From Glutamicibacter creatinolyticus (GTDB lineage Bacteria > Actinomycetota > Actinomycetes > Actinomycetales > Micrococcaceae), in NCBI RefSeq assembly GCF_006094275.1, contig NZ_CP034412.1, forward strand, positions 2,604,001-2,668,000: DNA of 64,000 bases, read 5' to 3'. Position numbers and translations under genes: made by a program. Each line of letters starts with the position of its first letter. Positions within the stretch are counted from its first letter, which is position 1. Below, piece by piece: positions 28,666 through 37,298 of this stretch. The notes below the pieces were generated by a model. It had not been told where the DNA came from, ran no database searches, and saw only the letters and a list, made by a program, of their open reading frames with translations.

Positions 28666-29460
28666 ATGAAAGATCTTGCCAGTCCCACCATTCTGGGCCC
28701 CGGGCTCGCCGTGCTGCGGGCCGCGAACCCCTCGCAGATGACCCTGGAGGGCACCAACAGCTACCTGCTCTTCGACGTCCACGCCACGCTGGGCTCCGGC
28801 AGCCCCGTGGTGCTCATCGATCCGGGCCCGGACCTGGAGGAGCACCTGGCCGCGTTGGCCGCCCACCGGGTGGTGCTGGTGCTGATCACCCACCGGCATG
28901 CCGATCACACCGGCGGGATCGACCGGCTGCACCGGCTGACCAACGCCCCGGTGCGCGCGCTGCTGCCCGAGCACTGCCGCGACGCCGCGCCGCTGTCGGA
29001 CCGGGAGGTCATCGACGCGGCCGGGGTGCGGCTGCAGGTGCTCACCACGCCGGGGCACACCTCCGATTCGGTGTGCTTCCTCCGCCAGGACGCGCCGGGG
29101 CTGTTCACCGGGGACACGATCCTGGGCCGGGGCACCACCATCCTGGAGCACCCGGACGGCACACTGGTGGACTACCTGGATTCGCTGCAGCGCCTGGCCG
29201 GGTTGCCGGACCTGCCGCTGCATCCAGCCCACGGGCCGCAGCATGCCGGGTCGCACGCGCTGATCGCCGCCTACCGGCAGCACCGCGAACAGCGCCTGGA
29301 GCAGGTGCGTGCCGGGTTGCGCGCATTGGGCAAGGCCGGGGCCCACGCCACGCCCGCTGAACTGCTGGACCTGGTGTACCCCGACCTTGATCCGCGCCTT
29401 GTCGGCGCGGCAACCCATTCGCTTGAGGCGCAACTGCACTACCTGGCGATCAACTCCTAG
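28666..29460 (+). CDS. Metallo-beta-lactamase-fold hydrolase (LACTB2-like)
   Basis: The 264-residue protein has the MBL metal motif THRHADHTGG and further ligands in TTPGHTSDS and FTGDTILG. A C-terminal winged-helix segment (TPAELLDLVYPDL) is typical of LACTB2-type proteins, which include nucleases and hydrolases. TACACT lies 7 bases before ATG 28666, spaced for a leaderless mRNA. It lies opposite to, and between, fepB and fepD, with 14 bp to the fepB stop and 20 bp to the fepD start. Confidence 0.88.
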   Translation: MKDLASPTILGPGLAVLRAANPSQMTLEGTNSYLLFDVHATLGSGSPVVLIDPGPDLEEHLAALAAHRVVLVLITHRHADHTGGIDRLHRLTNAPVRALLPEHCRDAAPLSDREVIDAAGVRLQVLTTPGHTSDSVCFLRQDAPGLFTGDTILGRGTTILEHPDGTLVDYLDSLQRLAGLPDLPLHPAHGPQHAGSHALIAAYRQHREQRLEQVRAGLRALGKAGAHATPAELLDLVYPDLDPRLVGAATHSLEAQLHYLAINS

Positions 29461-29474
29461 CCGCAAACGCGGCG

Positions 29475-30515
29475 CTACTTGGCCTCGGCGGCCTTCTGGG
29501 CGGCGTCGGCCAGCTTCGGCACGACGTTGTCGATGGCCCAGGACAGGGACAGCGGGGAGGCCGCGGAGACCGAAAGCACCTGCTGGTCGTTCTCCATGGC
29601 CACCAGCCCGCCGGTCTTGGAGGCCGGGATCTGGGCGAAGAGCTCGTTGCTCTTCAGCGCGTCCTGCACAGTGGTGCCCGAGGCGACCGAGGCGAAGAAG
29701 ATGTCGGACTTCAGCTCATTGGCCTTCTCCGGGGACCATTCGAAGTAGAAGGAGCCTTCCGGGGTGTTCTGGGTGACCACTTCGGCCTGCTTCATGCCCA
29801 GCGAGGTCAGGAAGCGCGGGCGGTTGTCCTCCCCGGCGTACAGGCTGATGGTCTTGGGCTGGGACAAATCCCCGGCGATGAAGCTGGTGTCCTTGAAGAC
29901 CGGGTACTTCTCGGCCTGCCCGGCCAACTCACCTTCCAGGTCCTCGATCAGCTGCTGCGCCTGCTCGTCCTTGCCCAGCAGCTCGCCGGCCGCTTCGGTG
30001 GTCTGCTGCCAGCTGGTCAGGTAGTTGGCCTCGATCGGCCCCACGGTCGGAGCGATCTTGGACAGCTTGTCGTACTCCTCCTTGGTCAACCCGGAGTACG
30101 CGGCAAAGATGGCCTGCGGCTTGGCCTGGGCGATCGCCTCGAAGTCGATCCCGTCGGCGACGGAGAACTGCGTCGGCGCGTTCTCGGAGCCGATCTGCGC
30201 GCCCAGCTCCTTGAGCTTGGCGTCCTTCCAGTCGGTCGAGTTGTTGGCGTTCTGCCCCCAGATGTCGCTGTCCATGCCGACCGGAACGGTGTCCAGGGCC
30301 AGCAGGGCGTCGGCATTGACCCAGGAGATCGTGGCGATGTCCTCGGGCACCTGGTCGAAGGTGGTTTCCCCATAGATGTGCTCGATGGTGATCGGGCCGG
30401 AGGCGGCAGCGCTGCTCTGCTGCGCCTCCTTCGCGGTGTCCGCGGCGCAGCCGGTCAGGGCCAGCGCGGTGGCGGCCGCCGCGGCGACCAGGGTATGACG
30501 ACGAGTTAGTTTCAT
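29475..30515 (-). CDS. fepB: Iron-siderophore ABC transporter substrate-binding lipoprotein
   Basis: The 346-residue FepB/FhuD-type protein has a lipoprotein signal ending LTGC (Cys23) and the helical-backbone two-lobed fold. It binds ferric siderophore outside the membrane for the FecCD permeases. ATG 30515 starts a typical RR-containing signal; the frame continues to 30557 without support. A DtxR/IdeR-like box lies 49 bp upstream. An MBL gene on the other strand separates it from its permease genes. Confidence 0.9.
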   Translation of the reverse strand: MKLTRRHTLVAAAAATALALTGCAADTAKEAQQSSAAASGPITIEHIYGETTFDQVPEDIATISWVNADALLALDTVPVGMDSDIWGQNANNSTDWKDAKLKELGAQIGSENAPTQFSVADGIDFEAIAQAKPQAIFAAYSGLTKEEYDKLSKIAPTVGPIEANYLTSWQQTTEAAGELLGKDEQAQQLIEDLEGELAGQAEKYPVFKDTSFIAGDLSQPKTISLYAGEDNRPRFLTSLGMKQAEVVTQNTPEGSFYFEWSPEKANELKSDIFFASVASGTTVQDALKSNELFAQIPASKTGGLVAMENDQQVLSVSAASPLSLSWAIDNVVPKLADAAQKAAEAK

Positions 30516-30563
30516 CTTGTTTCCATCTGCAGTAGCAAGGGACCAAAAACCGGCCAAGGTTGG

Positions 30564-30582
30564 TTAGGCAAACCATACCTGG
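30564..30582 (-). promoter_or_regulatory. DtxR/IdeR-like iron box before fepB
   Basis: TTAGGCAAACCATACCTGG matches the DtxR/IdeR consensus TTAGGTTAGCCTAACCTAA at 12 of 19 positions, including the TTAGG and ACCT ends. A second TTAGGCAA half-site lies near 30615. This fits iron repression of fepB. Confidence 0.6.
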
Positions 30583-30756
30583 ACCGGATGCAACATTACG
30601 CGGTGCCGCATTCATTAGGCAACACGCGTCAACTGTAATTCAGGCCACAGCTTCGAGTGGGTTTCCGCCATCCCCGGTTTTCCGGTGCGGTGCGGCCACC
30701 GGCACCGATGAACAAATATTGCGCCCCAACCCGGAACCGCCCCGCCAGACGCTAAG

Positions 30757-30800
30757 GGAACGGGTCGGCGACAGCCCGATGCTCGCCGCCGACCCGTTCC
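30757..30800 (-). terminator. Hairpin terminator after the FtsX-like permease
   Basis: GGAACGGGTCGGCG and its exact 14-bp complement enclose a 16-base loop, 20 bp past the permease stop. Confidence 0.65.
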
Positions 30801-30820
30801 GGGCCTGCCCGGTGCCCGCC

Positions 30821-32173
30821 CTATTCGGCGAGCGCGTGGATCCCGCCGCGCTCCCCGGCCGAAAGCAGGCGTTGCGGGGCGGCAACGGAAATCGCCAGGC
30901 GGATCAGCAGCAGCCCGGCGCCGGTCGCCCCGACGCAGACGGTCAGCACGGTCAGCGGCTGCATGATCAGGGCCATTCCGGCCAGCGGGAACACCAGGAC
31001 CAGGGAGGCCAGCCCAAACCCGATGGCCGCGGTGAGGGTGGGGATCATGACCGACTTCACCCGGGCCCGGTTCATCAGCTCGTAGGGCATGCCCAGCCGG
31101 TTCAGCCCGTGGTACAGGTCCGCCCGGTCCAGGGTGGCGGCGGCCTGGGTGATCGTGCTGGAGGCGGCCACGCAGATGAAGCTCACCGCCAGGGTCAGCA
31201 GCACCCCGCTCAGCACGTCCTTGCCCAGGTGCTGCTCCCATCCGGCGCTGCCGGTGTCCCCGGTCAGCTGCATCATCGCCGCGCCGGTGCCGCCGACCAC
31301 GGCGATGAAGGCGGCCATCGCCACCCCGGAGACCTGGCGCCAGGCCTGCTGCGGGGATTCCAGGATCATCCGGGCCGCCAGCAGTTGCGCCCCGTCCTGG
31401 GCCTTGCGCAGCTTGGCACGGCCCACCATGGCCACCAGCCACGGGCCGACCAGGTTCATCACGCCCAGCCCCATTCCCATGCCCAGCACCAGGATCACCA
31501 GCATCGTAGCCAGATCCCGGGCGATGACATCCAGGTAGGTGAACACGTTGTACAGCACCACCAGCACGCCCAGGGCGATCAGGGCGCGCACCCAGCGGGG
31601 CTTGGGGGTCAGTGCGCGGCGGCGCACGGCCAGCGGGGTGATCACCAGTTTGCGCAGCCCGATCAGCGAGCTGATCACCGAAAGCACCGCCACCGCCAGC
31701 AGCACCCCGACCACCACCAGCGCGGAGGCGTAGACCGCGTTGCCCAGCGCCCGGCCCTGGAAGTGGATCAGCCCCACCAGCGGGGCCAGCAGGTAATACA
31801 GCCCCACGCCCAGCACCGCGCCGGCCATCGCCGCGGCCACCGCCTGCAGCACGCTGATCCATCGCACCTGCCCACCGGTGGCGCCCATCAGGCGCAGCGA
31901 GGACAGGGCCCGGTCGTGGCTGCGCGCCGAGAGCTGGGCCGCGGCCCGTCCAAGCACCAGCAACGGGATGATCAGCAGCATGACCGCCAGTGCGGCCAGG
32001 GACAGGTAGGTGCCCTGGGCCTCGGCCGGCAGCTGGCGGAATGCCAGTGCACCGCCGACCACGGTGAGCACCAGGGCGGTGACCACCGCGTAGCTGGTGA
32101 TCGTCAGCAGCAGGGGCCCGCGCCGCCCGCTGGTGCGCCGCCCCAGCAGCCAGGCCAGATACAGCGAGTTCAT
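30821..32173 (-). CDS. FtsX-like ABC transporter permease
   Basis: The 450-residue permease contains two FtsX-like four-helix units, the second starting near LAVSFICVAASSTITQAAATLDRA. RALSSLRLMGATGGQVRWISVLQ after the first unit is the usual FtsX/MacB cytosolic helix. Its ATG overlaps the stop of the ATPase gene (ATGA). Transporters of this type act as mechanotransmitters or exporters of lipids, peptides or antibiotics; the substrate is unknown. Their common association with bacitracin-type resistance is not testable here because no adjacent histidine kinase is present. Confidence 0.87.
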   Translation of the reverse strand: MNSLYLAWLLGRRTSGRRGPLLLTITSYAVVTALVLTVVGGALAFRQLPAEAQGTYLSLAALAVMLLIIPLLVLGRAAAQLSARSHDRALSSLRLMGATGGQVRWISVLQAVAAAMAGAVLGVGLYYLLAPLVGLIHFQGRALGNAVYASALVVVGVLLAVAVLSVISSLIGLRKLVITPLAVRRRALTPKPRWVRALIALGVLVVLYNVFTYLDVIARDLATMLVILVLGMGMGLGVMNLVGPWLVAMVGRAKLRKAQDGAQLLAARMILESPQQAWRQVSGVAMAAFIAVVGGTGAAMMQLTGDTGSAGWEQHLGKDVLSGVLLTLAVSFICVAASSTITQAAATLDRADLYHGLNRLGMPYELMNRARVKSVMIPTLTAAIGFGLASLVLVFPLAGMALIMQPLTVLTVCVGATGAGLLLIRLAISVAAPQRLLSAGERGGIHALAE

Positions 32174-32895
32174 CAGCGCAACACCCCGTCGGCCTGGCCG
32201 GAGAGCGAATCGCTGGCGATCCGCCCGTCGAGCAGGCGCACCACGCGGTCGCAGCGCGAGGCGACCTGTTCGTCGTGGGTGACCATCACCAGGGTCTTGC
32301 CTTCGGCGACGGTGCCGGCAAAGAGCGCGTCCAGCACCTCGGCCCCGGTGGCCGAATCCAGCGCACCGGTGGGCTCATCGGCGAAGATCAGCTGGGCGCC
32401 GGTGACCTGGGCGCGGGCGATCGCCACGCGCTGCGCCTGCCCGCCGGACAGTTCACCGATCCGCCGCTGCTCCATGCCGGCCAGCCCCATCCGGACCAGC
32501 GCCTGGCGGCCCAGTTCGATGGCCCGCTGGCGCGGGGTGGAGTTGATCAGCAGGGCCATCGCCACGTTCTCCTCCGCGGTCAGCTCCGGGATCAGCAGCC
32601 CGGACTGGAAGACGAAGCCGAACGCCTCACGGCGCAGCTTCGAGCGCTGCCCCTCCCCCAGGCCGGTGATTTCCACCGGGACCCGGCCGGGCAGAGCCAG
32701 GGTGACGGACCCGGAGTTCGGGGCCTCGATCCCGGCCAGGGTGTGCAGCAGGGTGGACTTCCCGGATCCGGAGGGCCCCATGATGGCCAGGGAGCCTCCG
32801 CGCGCCACGTCCAGGTCCACCCCGTCCAGGGCGGTGGTCGAACCGTAGCGGCGGGTCAGGGCCCGGGCACTGAGAACAGCAGTATTTTCAAGCAT
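32173..32895 (-). CDS. ABC transporter ATPase of the MacB/LolD type
   Basis: This 240-residue ATPase has Walker A GPSGSGKST, signature LSGGQAQRVAIARAQ, Walker B LIFADEPTGALDS and switch His in VMVTHDEQVA, the profile of ATPases that partner FtsX-like permeases. I chose ATG 32895 (MLENTAVLSARALTRRYG). The gap to the next gene holds a CTACC-GT-GGTAG inverted repeat (32967-32978) that may be its operator. Confidence 0.92.
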   Translation of the reverse strand: MLENTAVLSARALTRRYGSTTALDGVDLDVARGGSLAIMGPSGSGKSTLLHTLAGIEAPNSGSVTLALPGRVPVEITGLGEGQRSKLRREAFGFVFQSGLLIPELTAEENVAMALLINSTPRQRAIELGRQALVRMGLAGMEQRRIGELSGGQAQRVAIARAQVTGAQLIFADEPTGALDSATGAEVLDALFAGTVAEGKTLVMVTHDEQVASRCDRVVRLLDGRIASDSLSGQADGVLR

Positions 32896-33023
32896 GATCC
32901 CAGCTTTCCAGCCGCGCACCCACCGCGTCCTCGGCCGAGCGGGCGAAAAACGCCGCCCGTTTTCTCCTACCGTGGTAGCACTCACGGCGGGCCGGGCCAA
33001 CGCCCGGGTATGCTGGGCGCACC

Positions 33024-33281
33024 ATGGTTTTGGAACTCTACACCCAGCCGTTTTGTGCCCCCTGCGTCCGTGCCCGCCAGGTGGTGCGCCGGGTGGCGGA
33101 GCTGGTCCCGGCGCTGGAGGTGCGCGAGGTCGACGTGGTGGCCCAGTGGCAGCTGGGCCGGGAGCTGGGGATCAGTTCCACCCCGGTGATCCGGCTGCTG
33201 GATGAGGACCGCCAGCTGCTGCGCGCCGAATCGGTGCCCACCGTGAACCAGCTGCTGGCAGCGGTCGCCGAGCACCTCTAG
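33024..33281 (+). CDS. Small thioredoxin-fold/glutaredoxin-like protein
   Basis: The 85-residue single-domain protein has the redox motif CAPC (QPFCAPCVRAR) and the cis-proline motif STPVIRLL. This is the minimal thioredoxin/glutaredoxin fold. It probably reduces disulfides or mixed thiols in the cytosol, perhaps as a mycoredoxin-like protein, though mycoredoxins more often have CxYC. It is divergent from the ABC ATPase gene. Confidence 0.85.
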   Translation: MVLELYTQPFCAPCVRARQVVRRVAELVPALEVREVDVVAQWQLGRELGISSTPVIRLLDEDRQLLRAESVPTVNQLLAAVAEHL

Positions 33282-33377
33282 GTCCGGCGCTGGCCCGCCG
33301 GTGTGACGCATCCCGGATCCCGGGTGGTGCGACTCGCACCCCGCCGAAGCCGGGTTTCGGCCCCCGGATGGGGAACA

Positions 33378-34055
33378 ATGGGACGGGTGAGTGTTGCTTC
33401 TTCCCTTGGTTCGCCGGTCGGGTCCCCTGCGGGGCATGAGTGCTTCCAGCGGGTGCTGGCCGATTCGTCGAACCGCATCGAATGGCTGCGGGCCCGCTCA
33501 CAGGGCATCACCGCCACCGACGTGGCCAAGCTGTCCACCGAACGCTCCATCAAGTCCGCGGCCTGGGACAAGCTGTACGGTTCCGGTTTTTCCGGCAACC
33601 CCTACACCGAGCACGGCCGGCGCCGCGAGCCGGTGATCGCCAACTGGGTGCTGGAGAACTTCAACATCTTCCCCTCCAGCCAGCTGTTCCATTCCCGGGA
33701 GAACCGCCTGCACCTGGCCACCCCGGACGGGCTGGGCTTCGATGCCCAGGGCACCCCGGTGCTGGCTGAAATCAAGACCACGAACAAGCCCTTCAACCGG
33801 GTTCCGCGCCACTACCTGCGCCAGATCCTGTGGCAGCAGTACGTGATCGGCGCCGAACGCACGCTGTTCGTGTGGGAACAGCACGAGAACTTCATCCCGC
33901 TGAACGCGGTGCCCGAATTCCGTTGGGTTGAGCGCGATGACACCATGATCGCGGACCTGATCGCCAAGGCGGGGTCGCTGATCGACGAGCTGCGCCGCCG
34001 CACCCTGCGCCAGCAGCAGCTCGACGACTACGGCCCGGCCGCCCTGCGCCTCTAG
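33378..34055 (+). CDS. YqaJ-type (lambda exonuclease-like) PD-(D/E)XK nuclease
   Basis: The 225-residue protein resembles YqaJ/lambda-exonuclease recombinases. Visible marks are RSQGITATDVAKL near the start, HGRRREPVIANWV (conserved GxxxEP glutamate), ATPDGLGFD (catalytic Asp) and AEIKTT (Glu-x-Lys). Phage members chew dsDNA ends together with a RecT/Beta annealase, but none is encoded nearby and no other phage gene is visible. ATG 33378 is used here; GTG 33387 is also possible. The cellular role of such orphan actinobacterial copies is unclear. Confidence 0.75.
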   Translation: MGRVSVASSLGSPVGSPAGHECFQRVLADSSNRIEWLRARSQGITATDVAKLSTERSIKSAAWDKLYGSGFSGNPYTEHGRRREPVIANWVLENFNIFPSSQLFHSRENRLHLATPDGLGFDAQGTPVLAEIKTTNKPFNRVPRHYLRQILWQQYVIGAERTLFVWEQHENFIPLNAVPEFRWVERDDTMIADLIAKAGSLIDELRRRTLRQQQLDDYGPAALRL

Positions 34056-34159
34056 GCGTCCTGCTTCCGCCGCTACCCCCCTTGCGCCGAACCCGGCCGG
34101 CAACGAACCGCGGCACACCCACGCTCTGCCGCCCAAGGCTGCACGGGCGTTAAACGGCG

Positions 34160-34191
34160 ACGGCGCCGGCAGCACAGGCTGCGGGCGCCGT
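34160..34191. terminator. Hairpin between the YqaJ and mscS genes
   Basis: ACGGCGCC...GGCGCCGT, with an inner GCAGC/GCTGC stem, lies between two convergent genes. Confidence 0.5.
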
Positions 34192-34217
34192 CCTCAGCTG
34201 CGGCCGGCCGGATGCGG

Positions 34218-35327
34218 CTAGGAGCCGATCTCGGGCTGGATCCGCGGGTCGGGCAGGCTTTCGGGGTAGTCGGCCACCAGCTCCGCGAGCAGCTTTTCGC
34301 GCACCATGTTGCGCAGGTCCCACAGGTCGCCGGCGTTGCGGGCCGATAAATAGATGGTCACGGTCTGCAGCCCGCCGACCGCGTCGGTCACGACCAGGGA
34401 GTTGCTGCGCCCGTCCCACAGGTCCGAGGACTCCAGCAGTTCGGTGGTGCGCTTGCGCAGGTAGTCCACCGGGGCGTTCCACTTCAGCTCCAGCACCACA
34501 TTGCCGCTGATCTCGGTGGAGCGCCGCGACCAGTTCTCAAACGGCGTGGTGGTGAAGTAGGTGGAGGGCAGGATCATGCGCCGCCCGTCCAGCAGCAGGA
34601 CCACCACGTAGCTCAGGGTGATCTCCTCCACCGAGCCGCGTTCGCCTTCCACCACGATGGTGTCGCCCACGCGGATCGAGTCGGTGAAGGCCACCTGCAT
34701 GCCGGCAAAAACATTGGACAGCGGGGTCTGCACCGCCAGGCCGACGACCACCGACATCAGGCCGGCGGAGGCCAGAATACCGGCGCCCAGCGCCCTGACC
34801 TGTTCGATTGTCAGCAGGATCGCGGCGACCGCCAGCACCACCAGGATCGCGGCCAGCACCCGGCGCAGCAGCCCGATCTGGGTTTCCACCTTCGCCAGCT
34901 TGCGTCCGGTGCCGATCTTCTTCTGCAACCGCTCCAGCATGAAGTTCTCGATCCCCTTGGACAGGCGGATCAGGAACCAGGTGACGCAGGTGACCAGCAC
35001 GACCAGCCAGGCGAACTGCCAGAACTGGTATCCGGTCTGGTCCCGGCGCAGTGCCAGCAGTGCGCTCTTGACCACAATTGCGGCCAGGGCGCCGAAGAAC
35101 GGCAGCCGGGTGGCGGCAATGTCGCTGGACATGGTCTGGCTGCGGTGGAAAATCCGGGTGAACGCGAAGCTGAGCACGAAGGTCAGGACCGCCGCCAGCA
35201 GTAACCCGACCGCGATCACCGCCCAGAATCGCAACGATTCGGGTAGGAACCCGGAGGCTTCGACAACGTCGGTGACTTTGCTTTCGAGGTCTTCAATCGG
35301 TGCAGTAGGACTGGGAAGCATGTTCAC
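34218..35327 (-). CDS. mscS: Mechanosensitive ion channel, MscS family
   Basis: The 369-residue channel has N-terminal helices including one near residues 35-55, and the pore-lining region ALGAGILASAGLMSVVVGLAVQTPLSNVFAG, an MscS TM3 rich in Ala and Gly. The cytosolic beta domain follows with DSIRVGDTIVVEGERGSVEEI. It releases solutes on hypo-osmotic shock. ATG 35327 or the ATG 6 bases later both fit. It is a single-gene unit. Confidence 0.9.
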   Translation of the reverse strand: MNMLPSPTAPIEDLESKVTDVVEASGFLPESLRFWAVIAVGLLLAAVLTFVLSFAFTRIFHRSQTMSSDIAATRLPFFGALAAIVVKSALLALRRDQTGYQFWQFAWLVVLVTCVTWFLIRLSKGIENFMLERLQKKIGTGRKLAKVETQIGLLRRVLAAILVVLAVAAILLTIEQVRALGAGILASAGLMSVVVGLAVQTPLSNVFAGMQVAFTDSIRVGDTIVVEGERGSVEEITLSYVVVLLLDGRRMILPSTYFTTTPFENWSRRSTEISGNVVLELKWNAPVDYLRKRTTELLESSDLWDGRSNSLVVTDAVGGLQTVTIYLSARNAGDLWDLRNMVREKLLAELVADYPESLPDPRIQPEIGS

Positions 35328-35404
35328 AGCATGTCACAGTCGGCTTTAACGTTGCTGGGCGACATCCGAATGTACGCCCAGCGTGGAACCGCGCAAAGTT
35401 CCTA

Positions 35405-35421
35405 GGTATCGAACCGATACC
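35405..35421. promoter_or_regulatory. Perfect 7-3-7 palindrome between mscS and a secreted-protein gene
   Basis: GGTATCG-AAC-CGATACC lies in the 200-bp divergent gap. Its symmetry is complete over 17 bp, so a dimeric regulator site is likely. The regulator is unknown. Confidence 0.45.
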
Positions 35422-35529
35422 GTTTGGGCGCCGAATCCAACAGTCCCTTGTTTTCGTGGGGCACACCACCTGTACTGGTTTCATGGATCACTGTGCTGTG
35501 GTCCAGGCGCTCAAACAGAAGGGAAGCCG

Positions 35530-36102
35530 GTGAGGGCAATGCGCCGCAAGAAGCTCGGATTAGCCGCGGCAATAATAGCAACAGGACTCATGACAGTGGC
35601 ACCATCGGCCACTGCAGTATCGGTGCCGGCAGCGTCGCCGGCCACCGCATGCGCCACCGTCTACTGGGGATCGCTGACCAAGACGGTGTCCACCCATGCA
35701 CGATCCACCAGCGTTGACGATGTGCGTACCGGACGCCACGCCTGCTTCGACCGCCTGGTCATTGACCTGACGGGCAAGAAGACCGGGTACACCGTCAAGT
35801 ACGTCAACGCGCTCTACGCCCCGGGCAGCGGCAAGAAGGTCACGCTGCGCGGCGGGGCCACGCTGTCCATCACGGTCAACGCCCCGGCCTACAACTCCAA
35901 GGGGCAGCCGACCTACAACCCGGGGGCGACGATCCGCTCCCTGGACTACACCACCTTCCGGCAGCTGGCCTACCTGGGCAGCTTCGAAGGCCAAACCGAC
36001 TGGGGCCTGTCCACCCGGGCCCGGCTGCCGATGCGGGCCTTCACGCTGGATGGACCGGGCACCGGTTCACGGCTGGTGATCGATGTCGCCCACCATTGGT
36101 AG
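35530..36102 (+). CDS. Secreted protein with AMIN-like domain
   Basis: The protein of about 190 residues has a signal peptide (MRRKKLGLAAAIIATGLMTV then SATA). Its single beta-rich domain resembles the actinobacterial AMIN-like domain: CFDRLVIDLTGKKTGYTVKY, then VTLRGGATLSITV and a C-terminal SRLVIDVAHHW. Two cysteines (TACATV and HACFDRL) may form a disulfide. AMIN domains bind cell-wall glycans in other bacteria, which would suit an envelope role. The start is GTG 35530 (AAGGGAAG upstream) or ATG 35539 (GAGGG upstream). Confidence 0.7.
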   Translation: MRAMRRKKLGLAAAIIATGLMTVAPSATAVSVPAASPATACATVYWGSLTKTVSTHARSTSVDDVRTGRHACFDRLVIDLTGKKTGYTVKYVNALYAPGSGKKVTLRGGATLSITVNAPAYNSKGQPTYNPGATIRSLDYTTFRQLAYLGSFEGQTDWGLSTRARLPMRAFTLDGPGTGSRLVIDVAHHW

Positions 36103-36170
36103 GCAGCCTGTAGGCCGTCACCCGGCGGCTGTCAGTTTGCCCCTCCGGCCCGTGGGCCGGCAACGCTAAG

Positions 36171-36218
36171 GGTCAGCCGGTGTCATGCGCCCACTTCAGT
36201 GCGTAACACCGGCTGACC
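36171..36218 (+). terminator. Hairpin terminator after the AMIN-like gene
   Basis: GGTCAGCCGGTGT and its exact 13-bp complement ACACCGGCTGACC flank a 22-base loop with an inner CGC/GCG pair. Confidence 0.6.
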
Positions 36219-36239
36219 CGCGCGCACGGATGTGCCACC

Positions 36240-37253
36240 ATGCAATATATGAACCCCGTCTTCGCCTATCAGCAGGTTGATGTGTTCGCGCCCACCGCCT
36301 TCAGCGGCAACGGGCTGGCCGTGGTCTTCGACGCCGATGAGCTGGACACCGAGGCGATGCAGAGCTTCGCACGGTGGATGAACCAGTCCGAAACCGTTTT
36401 CTTCATTGCCCCCACCGAGCCGGGGGCCGACTACTCCATCCGGATCTTCACCCCCAGCACGGAGCTGCCCTTCGCCGGGCACCCCACCCTGGGTGCCGCC
36501 CAGGCCTGGCTGGAGGCCGGCGGGCAGCCGGCCCGCGACGAACACCTGGTTCAGCAGTGCGCCGCGGGCCTGATCGAGGTGCGCGTCGAGCGGGAGGCCG
36601 GGGCGAAGCACCTGCGCCGCCTTTCCTTCCTGGCCCCGCCGCTGACGCGCAGCGGACCGGTGGAGGACGATGTGCTGCAGTGGGCGATCAGCGGGCTGGG
36701 GATCAGCCCGAAGGACGTGCTCGCCCACCAGTGGCTGGTTAACGGGCCGAACCATGTGGGGCTGCTGCTGCGCGATGCGGACGTGGTGCTGGGCATCGAA
36801 CCGGACTACCCCGCCCTGGAGGGCCTGGAGCTGGGGGTGATCGGGCCCTACACCTCCTCCAGCGTCACCTTTGGTTCCTGGCAGCCGCGCGGCAGCGTGC
36901 TGCCCCGCGTGTCCGGCACCCGGGAGGAGCTGCGCCCGCTGGATGCCTCGGACCGCTACCGTTCCGAGGAGCGCTTCGGCTCGGTGGTGCTGCAGCCTCC
37001 GGCCGACTTCGAGGCCCGCTCCTTCGTGCCCAGCGAGGCGATCCAGGAGGACCCGGCCACCGGCTCGCTGAACGCCGGATTCGGGCAGTGGCTGACCGAG
37101 GCGGCCCTGGCCCCGCAGCGCTACACCGTCCGCCAGGGCACCCGGGTGGGGCGCTCGGCGATCCTGCACGTGGAAAACGACGGCACCGGCATCTGGGTGG
37201 GCGGGGATGTGGTCACCCGGATCTGCGGCAACGTGGAATTCCCCTCACCCTAG
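36240..37253 (+). CDS. PhzF family isomerase/epimerase-like protein
   Basis: The 337-residue protein has the two-lobed PhzF/diaminopimelate-epimerase-like fold. It carries QVDVFAPTAFSGNGLAVVF at the N-terminus, WMNQSETVFF with candidate catalytic Glu51, TPSTELPFAGHPTLGAA and EDPATGSLNAGFGQWL. PhzF proper isomerises trans-2,3-dihydro-3-hydroxyanthranilate in phenazine synthesis; no other phz genes are present, so the substrate here is unknown. A DHA2 exporter gene follows 45 bp downstream on the same strand. Confidence 0.88.
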   Translation: MQYMNPVFAYQQVDVFAPTAFSGNGLAVVFDADELDTEAMQSFARWMNQSETVFFIAPTEPGADYSIRIFTPSTELPFAGHPTLGAAQAWLEAGGQPARDEHLVQQCAAGLIEVRVEREAGAKHLRRLSFLAPPLTRSGPVEDDVLQWAISGLGISPKDVLAHQWLVNGPNHVGLLLRDADVVLGIEPDYPALEGLELGVIGPYTSSSVTFGSWQPRGSVLPRVSGTREELRPLDASDRYRSEERFGSVVLQPPADFEARSFVPSEAIQEDPATGSLNAGFGQWLTEAALAPQRYTVRQGTRVGRSAILHVENDGTGIWVGGDVVTRICGNVEFPSP

Positions 37254-37298
37254 GCCCAGGGAACGGCAAGCCGGGCCACAGGGGTCTAAGCTTGGCAG

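Noticed and set aside
33378-34055. Prophage remnant around the YqaJ gene
   Set aside because: Neighbours are ordinary chromosomal genes; there is no integrase, att repeat or structural gene.
36240-37253. Phenazine biosynthesis cluster
   Set aside because: Only a PhzF-like gene is present, with no phzA-E/G; PhzF homologues are common outside phenazine pathways.
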